Source of the DNA: Marinospirillum minutulum DSM 6287
GTDB taxonomy: Bacteria; Pseudomonadota; Gammaproteobacteria; Pseudomonadales; Halomonadaceae
Reading direction: 5' to 3'
Assembly (NCBI RefSeq): GCF_000422325.1
Contig: NZ_AULO01000013.1
Coordinates: 62,001-126,000 of the forward strand
Length of the DNA stretch: 64,000 nucleotides
In this document: one piece after another, positions 35,618 to 44,707 of the stretch
Position numbering within the stretch: position 1 is the stretch's first letter
How the letters are laid out: each line of letters begins with the position of its first letter
Made by a program: the position numbers and the translations under genes
The notes under the pieces: generated by a model
The model's input: the letters and a program-made list of their open reading frames with translations, nothing else
The model's database searches: none
What the model was told of the DNA's origin: nothing

Positions 35618-37291
35618 TTAAGCTGTTGCTGCCTTTTTACTAGCTAACAGCGCTGGGCTAACCGCTGCTAGTAAAGCATTTAAGTTAGCGCTTACTGTAT
35701 CTTCGCTGATAGCTACACCGGTAAAGGTTTCTTCACCCACTTGTACTTGTAAGTAGGTACAAGCCTTGGCTTCGCTACCGCTAGTGAGAGCATGTTCGCT
35801 GTATTCAGTAATTTGTACTGGGCTACCTAAACGGTCTTTTAATGCTTCACTTAAAGCATGTAAAGAACCCTTGCCAGAAGCCTGTAGCCGCCATTCTTCA
35901 CCCTGCTGGCTTACAACTGCCCTTAGCTGGTCGCTTCCATTACGTTCTAGCTTATAGCTAACTAACTCTGCCTTGTTAGCATTATTTAAGTAGGCTTCTT
36001 CAAAGGTTTCCCAAATTTCTTTACGTTGTAGCTCTCTGGCTAGGCTTTCTGTGCGGGCTTGTACTTTTTTGGCAAACTCGACTTGTAACCAGCGGGGTAG
36101 CTGTAGGCCGTAATCGTTTTCTAGTACATAAGCCACACCGCCTTTACCCGACTGGCTATTAATGCGAATAACTGCTTCGTAACTACAGCCTAAATCTTTA
36201 GGGTCTATAGGTAGGTAGGCAACATTCCAGCCCTCTTCTGGGGTTTGGCAAGCAAGGGATTTTTTAATTGCGTCTTGGTGGCTGCCAGAAAAAGCCGTGT
36301 AAACCAATTCGCCTACATAAGGGTGGCGTGGGTTAACTGGTATTTTGGTGCAGTCTTCAACCACTTGAATAATTTCTTCGACATTGGCTAGGTTAAGTTC
36401 TGGATCAACACCTTGACTGTAAAGATTCATAGCTAGGGTAATCACATCCATATTACCTGTGCGTTCACCATTACCCATTAAGGTGCCTTCCACTCTATCT
36501 GCGCCAGCCATTAAACCCAGCTCTGCTGCGGCAACACCACAACCTCGGTCATTATGGGTGTGCAGACTTACTTCAATGCAGTTGCGCTGCTGAATATGAC
36601 GGCAGAACCACTCAATTTGGTCGGCAAAAATATTAGGAGTCGACATTTCTACTGTGGCTGGCAAGTTAAGAATAATTTTATTCTCTTCTGTTGGCTGCCA
36701 CTCTTTAACTACGGCATCACAAATTTCTACAGCAAAATCTAATTCTGTGCCGGTAAAGCTTTCGGGTGAATACTCTAAGCGCCACTGGGTTTCTGGGTGT
36801 TTGGCAACCCGCTCTTTAACCAAGCGTACACCTGAAACGGCTATATCAATAATTTCTTGGCGGCTCATGCGGAACACTTGTTCACGCTGCACTTTAGAAG
36901 TGGAATTATAAATATGCACTATGGCTTTTTTAACGCCAGCAAGTGCTTCGATAGTACGGTCGATTAGATGCTCTCTAGCCTGAGTTAATACCTGAACCGT
37001 GACATCTTCAGGAATCATATTTTCGTCAATCAAGGCTCGTACAAAATCAAAATCTGGCTGAGATGCAGCAGGGAAACCCACTTCAATTTGCTTAAAGCCT
37101 AGTTTAACCAGCAATGAGAACATGCGCTTTTTTTGCTCGACCGTCATAGGATCAACTAGTGCTTGGTTACCATCTCGCAGGTCAACACTGCACCAGATAG
37201 GTGCTTGAGTAATGGTTTTATCTGGCCACTGGCGGTCTTTGATTTGCACCTGTGGAAAAGGGCGGTATTTAGTATGGTCAAAAGCTGACAT
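35618..37291 (-). CDS. leuA: LeuA, 2-isopropylmalate synthase
   Basis: LeuA condenses acetyl-CoA with 2-oxoisovalerate in the first step of leucine synthesis. The ATG at 37291 (MSAFDHTKYRPFPQVQI) with GAGAG upstream is preferred over one 18 bases earlier. The 557-residue protein is the longer LeuA class seen in Pseudomonas. CSVDLRDGNQALVDPM carries the metal-binding region, SLHTHNDRGCGVAAAE the HxH ligands, and MGNGERTGNMD follows. The C-terminal domain (about 420-557) is the leucine-binding allosteric domain. It is monocistronic and divergent from the Lrp gene. Confidence 0.96.
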   Translation of the reverse strand: MSAFDHTKYRPFPQVQIKDRQWPDKTITQAPIWCSVDLRDGNQALVDPMTVEQKKRMFSLLVKLGFKQIEVGFPAASQPDFDFVRALIDENMIPEDVTVQVLTQAREHLIDRTIEALAGVKKAIVHIYNSTSKVQREQVFRMSRQEIIDIAVSGVRLVKERVAKHPETQWRLEYSPESFTGTELDFAVEICDAVVKEWQPTEENKIILNLPATVEMSTPNIFADQIEWFCRHIQQRNCIEVSLHTHNDRGCGVAAAELGLMAGADRVEGTLMGNGERTGNMDVITLAMNLYSQGVDPELNLANVEEIIQVVEDCTKIPVNPRHPYVGELVYTAFSGSHQDAIKKSLACQTPEEGWNVAYLPIDPKDLGCSYEAVIRINSQSGKGGVAYVLENDYGLQLPRWLQVEFAKKVQARTESLARELQRKEIWETFEEAYLNNANKAELVSYKLERNGSDQLRAVVSQQGEEWRLQASGKGSLHALSEALKDRLGSPVQITEYSEHALTSGSEAKACTYLQVQVGEETFTGVAISEDTVSANLNALLAAVSPALLASKKAATA

Positions 37292-37467
37292 GGTTATTTC
37301 TCTCTGCAATAAGCTGGGTAGTAGTAATTAGGTCTAGTTTAACGCAGATTTTACGCTAAATAATTGCAAACTTGGCCTCACAAAATAAATAATCGCACTA
37401 AAATTGCGTAAAACTGACCAATTAAGGTTTAATATTGCTCAATACAAATAATTGATGGGATTAGACC

Positions 37468-37959
37468 ATGAAAAAAGTCAGTAATGTAAAACTGGATAGA
37501 ACCGATCGACGTATTTTAGCAGCACTGCAAAAAGACAGCAGTATTAGCAACCAAGACTTGGCCGAACAGGTGGGTTTGTCGCCTTCGCCTTGCTCAAGAA
37601 GGGTGAAACAGCTAGAAGACGAAGGTTATATTCAAGGTTATGTTGCCAGGCTTAACCAATCTCAGCTGGGATTAAAGTTAACCGCTTATATTCAAGTGGC
37701 TTTAGATAGGCACACGCCTGATCGTTTTTTGGAATTTGACCGAATCGTAAATAGTTGCCCAGAAATTGTGGAGTGTTGCTTGGTGACAGGGCAATCTGCC
37801 GATTACACCATGAAGGTGATAGTGCCCGACATGGAAGCTTTCCAAGAGTTTTTACTGGGCACAATTACACAAATCCCTGGGGTTACTGGTGTGCACTCTA
37901 GCTTTGTTATGCGTAAGGTCGTTGACAGTACCGAGGTTTCCTTAAAGCATTTAAGCTAA
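37468..37959 (+). CDS. Lrp/AsnC-family regulator
   Basis: 163 residues with an N-terminal helix-turn-helix (DRTDRRILAALQKDSSISNQDLAEQVGLSPSPCSRRVKQLE, about 10-50) and a RAM ligand-binding domain (about 75-155). Such regulators answer to amino acids. It is divergent from leuA and convergent with the D-amino acid dehydrogenase gene, whose 3' end it overlaps by 9 bases. Either neighbour is a reasonable target. The arrangement recalls dadR-dadA or bkdR types, but I cannot choose. Confidence 0.93.
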   Translation: MKKVSNVKLDRTDRRILAALQKDSSISNQDLAEQVGLSPSPCSRRVKQLEDEGYIQGYVARLNQSQLGLKLTAYIQVALDRHTPDRFLEFDRIVNSCPEIVECCLVTGQSADYTMKVIVPDMEAFQEFLLGTITQIPGVTGVHSSFVMRKVVDSTEVSLKHLS

Positions 37960-39174
37960 AGCTTGTTCAATTAAGTCGCTCACCATTTCTGCGGTAACGG
38001 CTGCTAAAGTCCAGCCTAAATGCCCATGCCCCGTATTATAAAAAACACTGGGGCATTTTCCTTGCATCACTCTAGGCAGCATATCGGGCATCATGGGTCT
38101 TAAACCCGCCCAAGGAATGATTTCTTCCGTAGACACTTCTGGAAAGCAACTTTCAACCCAGTTTACTAAGGGTTGAATGCGATCGGCTCGTATATCTTGG
38201 TTATAGCCATTGTATTCGGCCGTTCCGGCAATTCTAAGCCGTGAGTCACCTAAACGGCTGGCAACCAGTTTTGTTGCTTCATCTAACAAACTAACATTCG
38301 GCGCAGCTTGGCGATTGGTTTCATCGTTTAATGGCAAGGTAATTGAGTAACCTTTCACTGGGTAAATATTTAAACGGTCACCCAAACTGGCTGCTAGCTG
38401 TTTACTGGCAGTGCCTGCACAAATAACAATTTGATCATAACGGTGTTCTTCCGTTGCATCAGTGCAATCTGCCGTTACCACCTGCACCTGCTGGGTGTTT
38501 GCTTTTATTGTTTTAACTTCTTGCTGATAATAAATTTTTCCACCTAAGCGCTGACAAGCTAGGGCTAAACCTTGAGTGTACTTGTGAATATCGCCGGTAC
38601 TATCACTAGGCGTGTAATAGCCGCCATAAAACTTGCCTTTTAATGCTGGTTCTAAGCTGTGCATTTCTTCTGGTGTTACGGCTTGGCGCGCTAGGCCACC
38701 CGCAGCTAACAGCTTAGACACTTTAGCCGCAGTATCAAATTCCGCTTTGGTGCGGTACACATGCAAAATGCCCTGGTGCTTTAAATCAAAGTCGATATTT
38801 TCTGCTTCGGCCCAGCTGTATAAATGTTCACGCGCCGCTATAGCCATACGCGTGGTTTTGCTGGTGTTGTCTGCATAGTTAGGAATAGCAGCTAAAAACT
38901 CACCAAACCAACTGAGCTTATGCCAAGAAGGTTTGGGGTTAACCAGCAGAGGGGCATCTTTTCTGAAAATCCATTTCAAGCCTTTAGCTACGGTAGGTAA
39001 GGAGTTCCATACTTCAGTATTGGAAGCTGAAATTTGCGCACCATTAGCATAAGAAGCTTCCATTGCTGCGTAGCGGCGGCTTTCATAAACTGTGACATGA
39101 AAACCCCGCCTTAAAAGTGCATAGGCCGTAGTAATGCCAGTAATACCACCACCTAAGACTGCAATTTTTTTCAT
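37951..39174 (-). CDS. D-amino acid dehydrogenase, DadA-like FAD oxidoreductase
   Basis: I start at ATG 39174 (MKKIAVLGGGITGITTAYALLRRG), with GAGAGGTG just upstream; a GTG four codon-lengths of six bases earlier is less likely. The N-terminal GxGxxG FAD loop is at 8-13. EASYANGAQISASNTEVWNS matches the DadA pattern, and the C-terminal WAGLRPMMPDMLP and NTGHGHLGWTLA complete the DAO fold. The family oxidises D-amino acids to 2-oxo acids and feeds electrons to the respiratory chain at the inner membrane. D-alanine is the likely but unproven substrate. No alanine racemase (dadX) is next to it. Confidence 0.87.
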   Translation of the reverse strand: MKKIAVLGGGITGITTAYALLRRGFHVTVYESRRYAAMEASYANGAQISASNTEVWNSLPTVAKGLKWIFRKDAPLLVNPKPSWHKLSWFGEFLAAIPNYADNTSKTTRMAIAAREHLYSWAEAENIDFDLKHQGILHVYRTKAEFDTAAKVSKLLAAGGLARQAVTPEEMHSLEPALKGKFYGGYYTPSDSTGDIHKYTQGLALACQRLGGKIYYQQEVKTIKANTQQVQVVTADCTDATEEHRYDQIVICAGTASKQLAASLGDRLNIYPVKGYSITLPLNDETNRQAAPNVSLLDEATKLVASRLGDSRLRIAGTAEYNGYNQDIRADRIQPLVNWVESCFPEVSTEEIIPWAGLRPMMPDMLPRVMQGKCPSVFYNTGHGHLGWTLAAVTAEMVSDLIEQALA

Positions 39175-39191
39175 ACCCACCTCTCAACTCA

Positions 39192-40163
39192 CTAGCCGTT
39201 AATACTACTCAGCAGATAAAGAGTGTAAGCCACGTAACAGGCTAATAAAGCCACGCCTGCTAAACGATTAATGCTCCCCTGTCTTTTTTTGTACCCATAA
39301 CCTAGCACAAATAAAGCTAAGGTTAGTAAAAGCATAAGCATAGCGTCTCGCGAGAAGACTTCTGGCCCAAAACTAAGCGGGTGGATAGCACCGGCAATAC
39401 CCACTACGGCCAGGGTATTAAACAAGTTAGAACCTAGAATATTACCCAAAGCCATATCGTGTTCGCCTTTACGAGCAGCGGCAACAGAAGAGGCTAATTC
39501 TGGCAAAGAAGTCCCTATAGCCACTATAGTCAGACCAATAATTAAATCACTCACTCCCAAGCTTTGAGCTATTTCTACCGAACCCCAGACTAATAAACGG
39601 GAACTAACTACCAGTAGCAACAAACCAACCACTAACCATAAAAGGGCAAGTTTTAAGGTTAGGTTTTTACCAGCTAAATCTTCTTCTAAATCAGCTGCCA
39701 GACCATCTGTTCCTTTTTTTAAGCCATTCCAAATAGTCCAACCCATAATAATGAAAAAAGCTAACAAAAGTACTAGTGCGTCCAGTCGGGTTATTTCTCC
39801 ATCCCATACTTGGTAAACAGCTAAGAGCGTTACGCCTAACAATAAGGGTAACTCTTTACGAAGAATGCTGGAGTGGACTAACACTGGGCTAATCAAGGCT
39901 GTTACACCTAGTACCAAGGCAATGTTAGCGATATTAGAGCCATAGGCATTACCTAAAGCAATCCCTGGGTTTCCTTCTACAGCTGAGATGGCAGAAACAA
40001 CCATTTCAGGTGCTGAAGTTCCAAAACCAACCACCACCATACCTATCAATAAAGGGGGTACGCTAAAGTGTTGTGCAGTAGCTGCAGCCCCTTCTACAAA
40101 ACGGTCGGCACTCCAAACAAGTACTGCTAAACCTAGTAAAACCGCAAGTCCTGCTAATAACAT
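39192..40163 (-). CDS. Calcium/sodium antiporter, YrbG family
   Basis: The 323-residue membrane protein of about ten helices contains the two inverted alpha repeats of the CaCA family: GFGTSAPEMVVSAISA with GNAYGSNIAN (about 48-80), and AIGTSLPELASSVAAA with GNILGSNLFN (about 217-252). The paired Glu in PE motifs bind the cations. It probably exports calcium in exchange for sodium or protons. It lies 17 bases upstream of the DadA-like gene and may be co-transcribed with it, though no shared role is obvious. Confidence 0.93.
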   Translation of the reverse strand: MLLAGLAVLLGLAVLVWSADRFVEGAAATAQHFSVPPLLIGMVVVGFGTSAPEMVVSAISAVEGNPGIALGNAYGSNIANIALVLGVTALISPVLVHSSILRKELPLLLGVTLLAVYQVWDGEITRLDALVLLLAFFIIMGWTIWNGLKKGTDGLAADLEEDLAGKNLTLKLALLWLVVGLLLLVVSSRLLVWGSVEIAQSLGVSDLIIGLTIVAIGTSLPELASSVAAARKGEHDMALGNILGSNLFNTLAVVGIAGAIHPLSFGPEVFSRDAMLMLLLTLALFVLGYGYKKRQGSINRLAGVALLACYVAYTLYLLSSING

Positions 40164-40250
40164 TCATTACCCCTTAGTGAAACCTTTAACTCTTAGCCCT
40201 AACTCAGGAGGTTAGTTGCTTGGCGTGGCAAGAATAACAGGGTCTTACGT

Positions 40251-41072
40251 TCAATTATAGCTAGCCAAAATAATTTGTTCTGCAGCAAAAGATGCGCACA
40301 CCTTAGTGTCTAGTTTAAGGGCTAGCTCTTCGTACTTTTGCTGACTAATTAGTGCAACTAATTTTTGTTTATCAGCCAGTTCAACAACCACCTCTACCTG
40401 CTCACGGCTTAGGTTAATTTCTTTAACCCTTCCCCAAAGCTGATTAACTAATTCATTTGCTGGTTCGGCTTCACAGCTTAGCTCTAAACTAAAAGCTTTG
40501 AATAAAGCAAAAACTTCTTGCCCCATGACTAAACTCAAGTTGTCTGCACTGGTTTTAGTAATTTGCACCACTAAACTAACATTTGGCGTTATATCTAAGT
40601 GCACTAGGTAGTTAATGCCTTGGTCTCTAAGCCCTGTGACAACCCCGAAGAAGTTATTACGAGCACTGGTTTTAATTGCTGTGCGATACATTAGCTGCTG
40701 AAAGTCTTTTAAATCCCCTTTTTGTAAGCTATCCATGCTTGCCAAAAGCCTATCTAAGGTTGCTTGATGCTCTTGCTCTAAAGCACGGTACATTACGGTC
40801 ATGCGCCGACCGTACTCTGTTAAGCGTGTACCACCACCTTGGCGTCCACCAGAGGTACGCTCGACAAGGGGTTGTGCAGCTGTTGAATTAAGCAGCTCTA
40901 CCGTATCCCAAGCAGCCTTATAAGAAAGCGGCACTGCCTTAGCTGCTTGAGCAATAGAACCCAGCTCGCCAATCATCTCTAATAAGCGAATACGCTTACT
41001 TGATAAGGCTGCCCCTGCATCATTTTCTAGGGATAAATGACTAAAAAAACGTTCGGAATACGGGTGTTTCAT
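40251..41072 (-). CDS. modE: ModE, molybdate-responsive regulator
   Basis: The 273-residue protein has a winged helix-turn-helix N-terminus (SSKRIRLLEMIGELGSIAQAAKAVPLSYKAAWDTV, about 24-58; then SGGRQGGGTRLTEYGRRM) and two C-terminal Mop/TOBE domains (about 133-200 and 205-270) that bind molybdate. With molybdate bound, ModE represses modABC, which is divergent here. A palindrome in the gap (41145-41177) is a candidate operator. Confidence 0.95.
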   Translation of the reverse strand: MKHPYSERFFSHLSLENDAGAALSSKRIRLLEMIGELGSIAQAAKAVPLSYKAAWDTVELLNSTAAQPLVERTSGGRQGGGTRLTEYGRRMTVMYRALEQEHQATLDRLLASMDSLQKGDLKDFQQLMYRTAIKTSARNNFFGVVTGLRDQGINYLVHLDITPNVSLVVQITKTSADNLSLVMGQEVFALFKAFSLELSCEAEPANELVNQLWGRVKEINLSREQVEVVVELADKQKLVALISQQKYEELALKLDTKVCASFAAEQIILASYN

Positions 41073-41144
41073 TAGTACCTCTAGGCATCGTTATACAAAT
41101 AGCTTTACAGTAAATATACAGAAAAAACCAACAATAACTATTCG

Positions 41145-41177
41145 CTATATACCCAACTACACAGATAATAGGTATAG
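41145..41177. promoter_or_regulatory. Putative ModE operator upstream of modA
   Basis: CTATATACC (41145-41153) and GGTATAG (41171-41177) form an interrupted inverted repeat just before modA. The first half, GCTATATA, resembles the GTTATATT-type half-site known for E. coli ModE. The match is partial. Confidence 0.5.
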
Positions 41178-41207
41178 TTAATTCTCACTTCATACAAGGA
41201 ATAGGCT

Positions 41208-41975
41208 ATGCACTCATTTAAATCGTTAGTCTTGGCAGCTCTACTAGTTTTTACTGTTGGTTCTGTTAGCGCAGCAGAATTGCGTCTTGCGGTTGCAGCT
41301 AACTTTAACGGTACTATGCAGCAGCTAATACCAATTTACGAACAGCAAACTGGGCACAAGGTGTTATTAAGCAGCGGTTCATCAGGTGCTTTTTACGCAC
41401 AAATACAAAATGGCGCACCTTTTGATGTGTTTTTTTCTGCAGATAGTAAAAGACCCGAGTTATTAGCTGAGCAGGGGTTGGCACTAGCTGACACACTGTT
41501 TATTTATGCTCAGGGTATTCCTGTGCTTTGGTCGACTAATCCTAACCTAGTTGATGAGCAGGGCGCTGTACTTAAACAGCAAGCCTACCGCCATTTAGGT
41601 ATTGCTCACCCTAAAAATGCCCCCTATGGTTTGGCAGCCCAAGAAATATTAACGCAACTAGGCATTTGGGATAAGTTAGAAGCAGATAAAAAAATTATTC
41701 GAGCACAAAACATAGGCCAAGCTTACAGCCAAACGGCTTCAGGCGCAGTGGAGCTAGGCTTTGTTGCCTTATCACAAATTATGCACCCAGAAGTTAAAGG
41801 CAAGGGTTCTTATTGGATTCCACCCGTTAATAGTTATAGCCCTATTTTACAAAAAGCGGTGGTTCTTGAATCTGCTACTAATAAACAGCTAGCCAAGGAG
41901 TTTTTAGCTTTTATTCGCTCTGCTGAAGCGGGTGAAATTATTAAGTCTGTTGGTTATGGTTTACCTACAAATTAA
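41208..41975 (+). CDS. modA: ModA, periplasmic molybdate-binding protein
   Basis: 255 residues with a Sec signal peptide (MHSFKSLVLAALLVFTVGSVSA, cut before AELRL), then the ModA pattern (AVAANFNGTMQQLIPIYEQQTGHKVLLSSGSSGAFYAQIQNGAPFDVFFSADSK). It captures molybdate or tungstate in the periplasm for ModBC. First gene of modABC and divergent from modE. Confidence 0.95.
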   Translation: MHSFKSLVLAALLVFTVGSVSAAELRLAVAANFNGTMQQLIPIYEQQTGHKVLLSSGSSGAFYAQIQNGAPFDVFFSADSKRPELLAEQGLALADTLFIYAQGIPVLWSTNPNLVDEQGAVLKQQAYRHLGIAHPKNAPYGLAAQEILTQLGIWDKLEADKKIIRAQNIGQAYSQTASGAVELGFVALSQIMHPEVKGKGSYWIPPVNSYSPILQKAVVLESATNKQLAKEFLAFIRSAEAGEIIKSVGYGLPTN

Positions 41976-41990
41976 TTACTGGAAACAATA

Positions 41991-42677
41991 ATGGGGATAA
42001 GTGAAGCAGATTTAATCGCCCTGTGGACAACCTTAAAGCTTGCCGTGGTAAGTACACTAGCGCTCTTGGTGCTTTGTACACCCCTAGCTTGGTGGTTAGC
42101 GCGTACGCGTTCACCTTACAAGGTAGTGGTAGAAGCCTTAGTCGCTCTGCCTTTAGTTTTGCCACCCACAGTAATGGGTTTTTATTTATTGGTTCTCTTA
42201 GGCCCCCAAGGTGCAGTAGGGCGCTTTTTTGAAACACTCGGCCTAGGCCATTTAGCTTTTACCTTTAGTGGTTTAGTTATTGGCTCTATGCTGTTTTCTT
42301 TACCCTTTGTAGTTCAGCCATTACAAAATGCTTTTTCTATAGCCGGTGGCCGCTTATTAGAAGTCGCTGCAACTTTACGCGCCTCGCCTTTCGATCGCTT
42401 TGTTTCTTTAGTTTTGCCTTTGGCTCAACGGGGTTTTTTAACCGCCAGTGTTTTATCTTTTGCCCACACCTTGGGTGAATTTGGCATGATTTTAATGATA
42501 GGCGGTAATATTCCTGGGCGTACCCAGGTTGCTTCCATTGCAATTTATAATCATGTTGAGGCGATGGATTACAGCGCAGCGCATGGACTTTCACTTATTT
42601 TAGTTGCTTCATCTTTTGTACTGCTAATGCTGGTATTTACATTAAACAGGCGCTTTAAGGTGGTTAACCTTGCTTAA
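41991..42677 (+). CDS. modB: ModB, molybdate ABC transporter permease
   Basis: 228 residues, about five membrane helices. The permease EAA loop is LLEVAATLRASPFDRFVSLVLPLAQRGFLT (about 123-152), followed by HTLGEFGMILMIGGNIPGRTQVASIAIY, the ModB signature. It lies 15 bases after modA and overlaps modC by 8 bases. Confidence 0.95.
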   Translation: MGISEADLIALWTTLKLAVVSTLALLVLCTPLAWWLARTRSPYKVVVEALVALPLVLPPTVMGFYLLVLLGPQGAVGRFFETLGLGHLAFTFSGLVIGSMLFSLPFVVQPLQNAFSIAGGRLLEVAATLRASPFDRFVSLVLPLAQRGFLTASVLSFAHTLGEFGMILMIGGNIPGRTQVASIAIYNHVEAMDYSAAHGLSLILVASSFVLLMLVFTLNRRFKVVNLA

Positions 42678-43734
42678 ATTCGACTTTGAAGTGAATCGTG
42701 GTGAGTTTGCTTTAGCAGCCAAATTACAGCTACCCAACCAAGGAGTGACAGCCCTTTTTGGTCGCTCTGGTTCAGGTAAAACCACGCTTTTACGTTGTAT
42801 AGCTGGTTTAGAAAAAGTGCCCAAAGGTTACTTGGAATTTAATGGTGAAGTCTGGCAAAACACCAATACCTTTCTAGCAGTTCACCAAAGACCGCTTGGC
42901 TATGTTTTTCAAGAAGCTAGTTTGTTTCCCCATCTAAAAGTAGCTGCTAACCTTCTTTATGGGTTTAAACGCCTAAGCAAAGAACAAAAAAAATTACAGC
43001 CCGATGAGGTAATCAATTTATTAGGAATAGAGGCCTTGTTACAACACTACCCTGATGAACTTTCAGGTGGTCAAAGGCAACGAGTAGCTATAGGACGCGC
43101 CCTATTAACTAGCCCCAAGCTATTGTTGATGGATGAACCTATGGCGTCTTTAGATGCCACCAGTAAAGCAGAAATTCTACCCTTTTTAGAAAAGCTGCGT
43201 GACCAACTACGAATTCCGATTATTTATGTTAGCCATGCCATTGAAGAAGTAACTCGCCTAGCGGACCACCTAGTTTTATTAGACGCTGGAAAGGTGGTTG
43301 CAGAAGGGGAAATACAAAATATATTGACCGACCCTAACTTGCCTTTTATTCAAACAGAAACTGCTTCTACGGTTTTAAAAGCGAAGGTTAAGCAACCTCT
43401 AACTTCTGATGGTTTAACCGAATTAACACTGGGCCAACAACCTATGTTTATTAGCCAAGCTGGTTTGGAGCAAGGGCAAGAAACAAGGGTTAGAGTCATG
43501 GCCAGTGATGTGGTTTTAGCACTAACCCCACCTCAAGATACCAGCTTATTAAATTGCTTAACTGCTTGGGTATTAGATATTCAGCCTGACCCCAACCCTA
43601 GTCAAGCTTTAGTACGTTTAGAAGTGGGGAACCAACGACTCTTAGCTAGAATTTCTAAACGGTCACTAGAGAAACTGGCTTTAGAAGAAAGGCAATTAAT
43701 TTACGCCCTAATTAAGGGCGTTGCTTTGAATTAA
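42670..43734 (+). CDS. modC: ModC, molybdate ABC transporter ATPase
   Basis: The start is an unusual TTG at 42670, inside the end of modB, with AAGGTGG nine bases upstream; no ATG lies in a better position. The 354-residue protein has Walker A GRSGSGKTTLLR (about 34-45), signature LSGGQRQRVAIGRALL, Walker B LLLMDEPMASLD, H-loop VSHA and a C-terminal Mop/TOBE domain (from about 285). It drives molybdate uptake for molybdenum-cofactor enzymes. Its last four bases overlap the convergent LysR gene. Confidence 0.95.
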   Translation: MLKFDFEVNRGEFALAAKLQLPNQGVTALFGRSGSGKTTLLRCIAGLEKVPKGYLEFNGEVWQNTNTFLAVHQRPLGYVFQEASLFPHLKVAANLLYGFKRLSKEQKKLQPDEVINLLGIEALLQHYPDELSGGQRQRVAIGRALLTSPKLLLMDEPMASLDATSKAEILPFLEKLRDQLRIPIIYVSHAIEEVTRLADHLVLLDAGKVVAEGEIQNILTDPNLPFIQTETASTVLKAKVKQPLTSDGLTELTLGQQPMFISQAGLEQGQETRVRVMASDVVLALTPPQDTSLLNCLTAWVLDIQPDPNPSQALVRLEVGNQRLLARISKRSLEKLALEERQLIYALIKGVALN

Positions 43735-44615
43735 TTAGCCGCTACTTCGGCATGTTCTAATAAAAAATCGACAAAGGCGCGATCAGCAATAGACTGGTAG
43801 GCGCCTTTTTTCCAGGCAATAGACATATTAAGAAACACTCGCTCCTCAAAAGGAATGGCAACTAAATCAGGCTCATCTTTTAACACCATTTTTAGAAAGA
43901 CAGTAATACCAAAACCTTGGCGTACTATGGATTTAGTTAGAGGGATTAGATTAGATTCAAAAGCAACCTTAGGTGTAGAACCTGATTTTTCACATACCCG
44001 ATCAATAAACTCTCGATGAAAATAGCCTTCTTTAAAAAGTACCAGCTCTTCTTCAAAAAAGTCAGCAAAGCTAACCGACTTTTGTTCTGCAAAACGGTGG
44101 TCATGAGGAACACAAACAACCATTTCTTCCTGTAAAAAAGGCGCTGCTTCCAAATCTTTAGGCACTCGGTCAGCAACTATCACCCCAACGTCTAAATCAC
44201 CTTCACGAATTTTTTTCTGAATGCTGCGTGTGCCGTCTTCAAAAACAGCAAGGTTCAAACTTTGGTGGCGATGTTTGAATGCCATAAGAATGGGTGGAAA
44301 ATAATAGGAGCCAAGCATACTAGGGATACCAATGCGAACTTCACCTTTAGTTAAACCCCGTGCTTCATTAAGCGCCAGCTCCGCTGCTTCTACCTCATCT
44401 AAAATGCGACGCGCATGAACTAATAAGATAGCGCCTTCTGCGGTAGGTTTTACACGTTTTTCGCCACGGTCAAGCAGCGACAAACCCATCTGCTTTTCCA
44501 TGTTTCTAATAGACATACTTACTGCGGGTTGTGCAACACCTAACCTTTCAGCGGCAAGGGTAAAACTACCTAGGTCAGCAACAGTAACTAAATAACGTAG
44601 GGGACGAATATCCAT
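43731..44615 (-). CDS. LysR-family transcriptional regulator
   Basis: 294 residues with the LysR N-terminal helix-turn-helix (MDIRPLRYLVTVADLGSFTLAAERLGVAQPAVSMSIRNMEKQMGLSLLDR, 1-50) and a periplasmic-binding-like effector domain (about 90-290). It is divergent from an MFS transporter gene with a 92-base gap, the classic layout for a LysR protein controlling its neighbour. The gap holds AT-rich dyads around 44627-44650, but no single clear T-N11-A box. The inducer is unknown. Confidence 0.93.
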   Translation of the reverse strand: MDIRPLRYLVTVADLGSFTLAAERLGVAQPAVSMSIRNMEKQMGLSLLDRGEKRVKPTAEGAILLVHARRILDEVEAAELALNEARGLTKGEVRIGIPSMLGSYYFPPILMAFKHRHQSLNLAVFEDGTRSIQKKIREGDLDVGVIVADRVPKDLEAAPFLQEEMVVCVPHDHRFAEQKSVSFADFFEEELVLFKEGYFHREFIDRVCEKSGSTPKVAFESNLIPLTKSIVRQGFGITVFLKMVLKDEPDLVAIPFEERVFLNMSIAWKKGAYQSIADRAFVDFLLEHAEVAAN

Positions 44616-44707
44616 AACCTGACCTTATATTGAAGATTAATTATATGAATTTTGCTTATCCACTAAGGCTAAGTAAAGTAGTTTTTTTCTCTTTGCGGGC
44701 TTAACCA

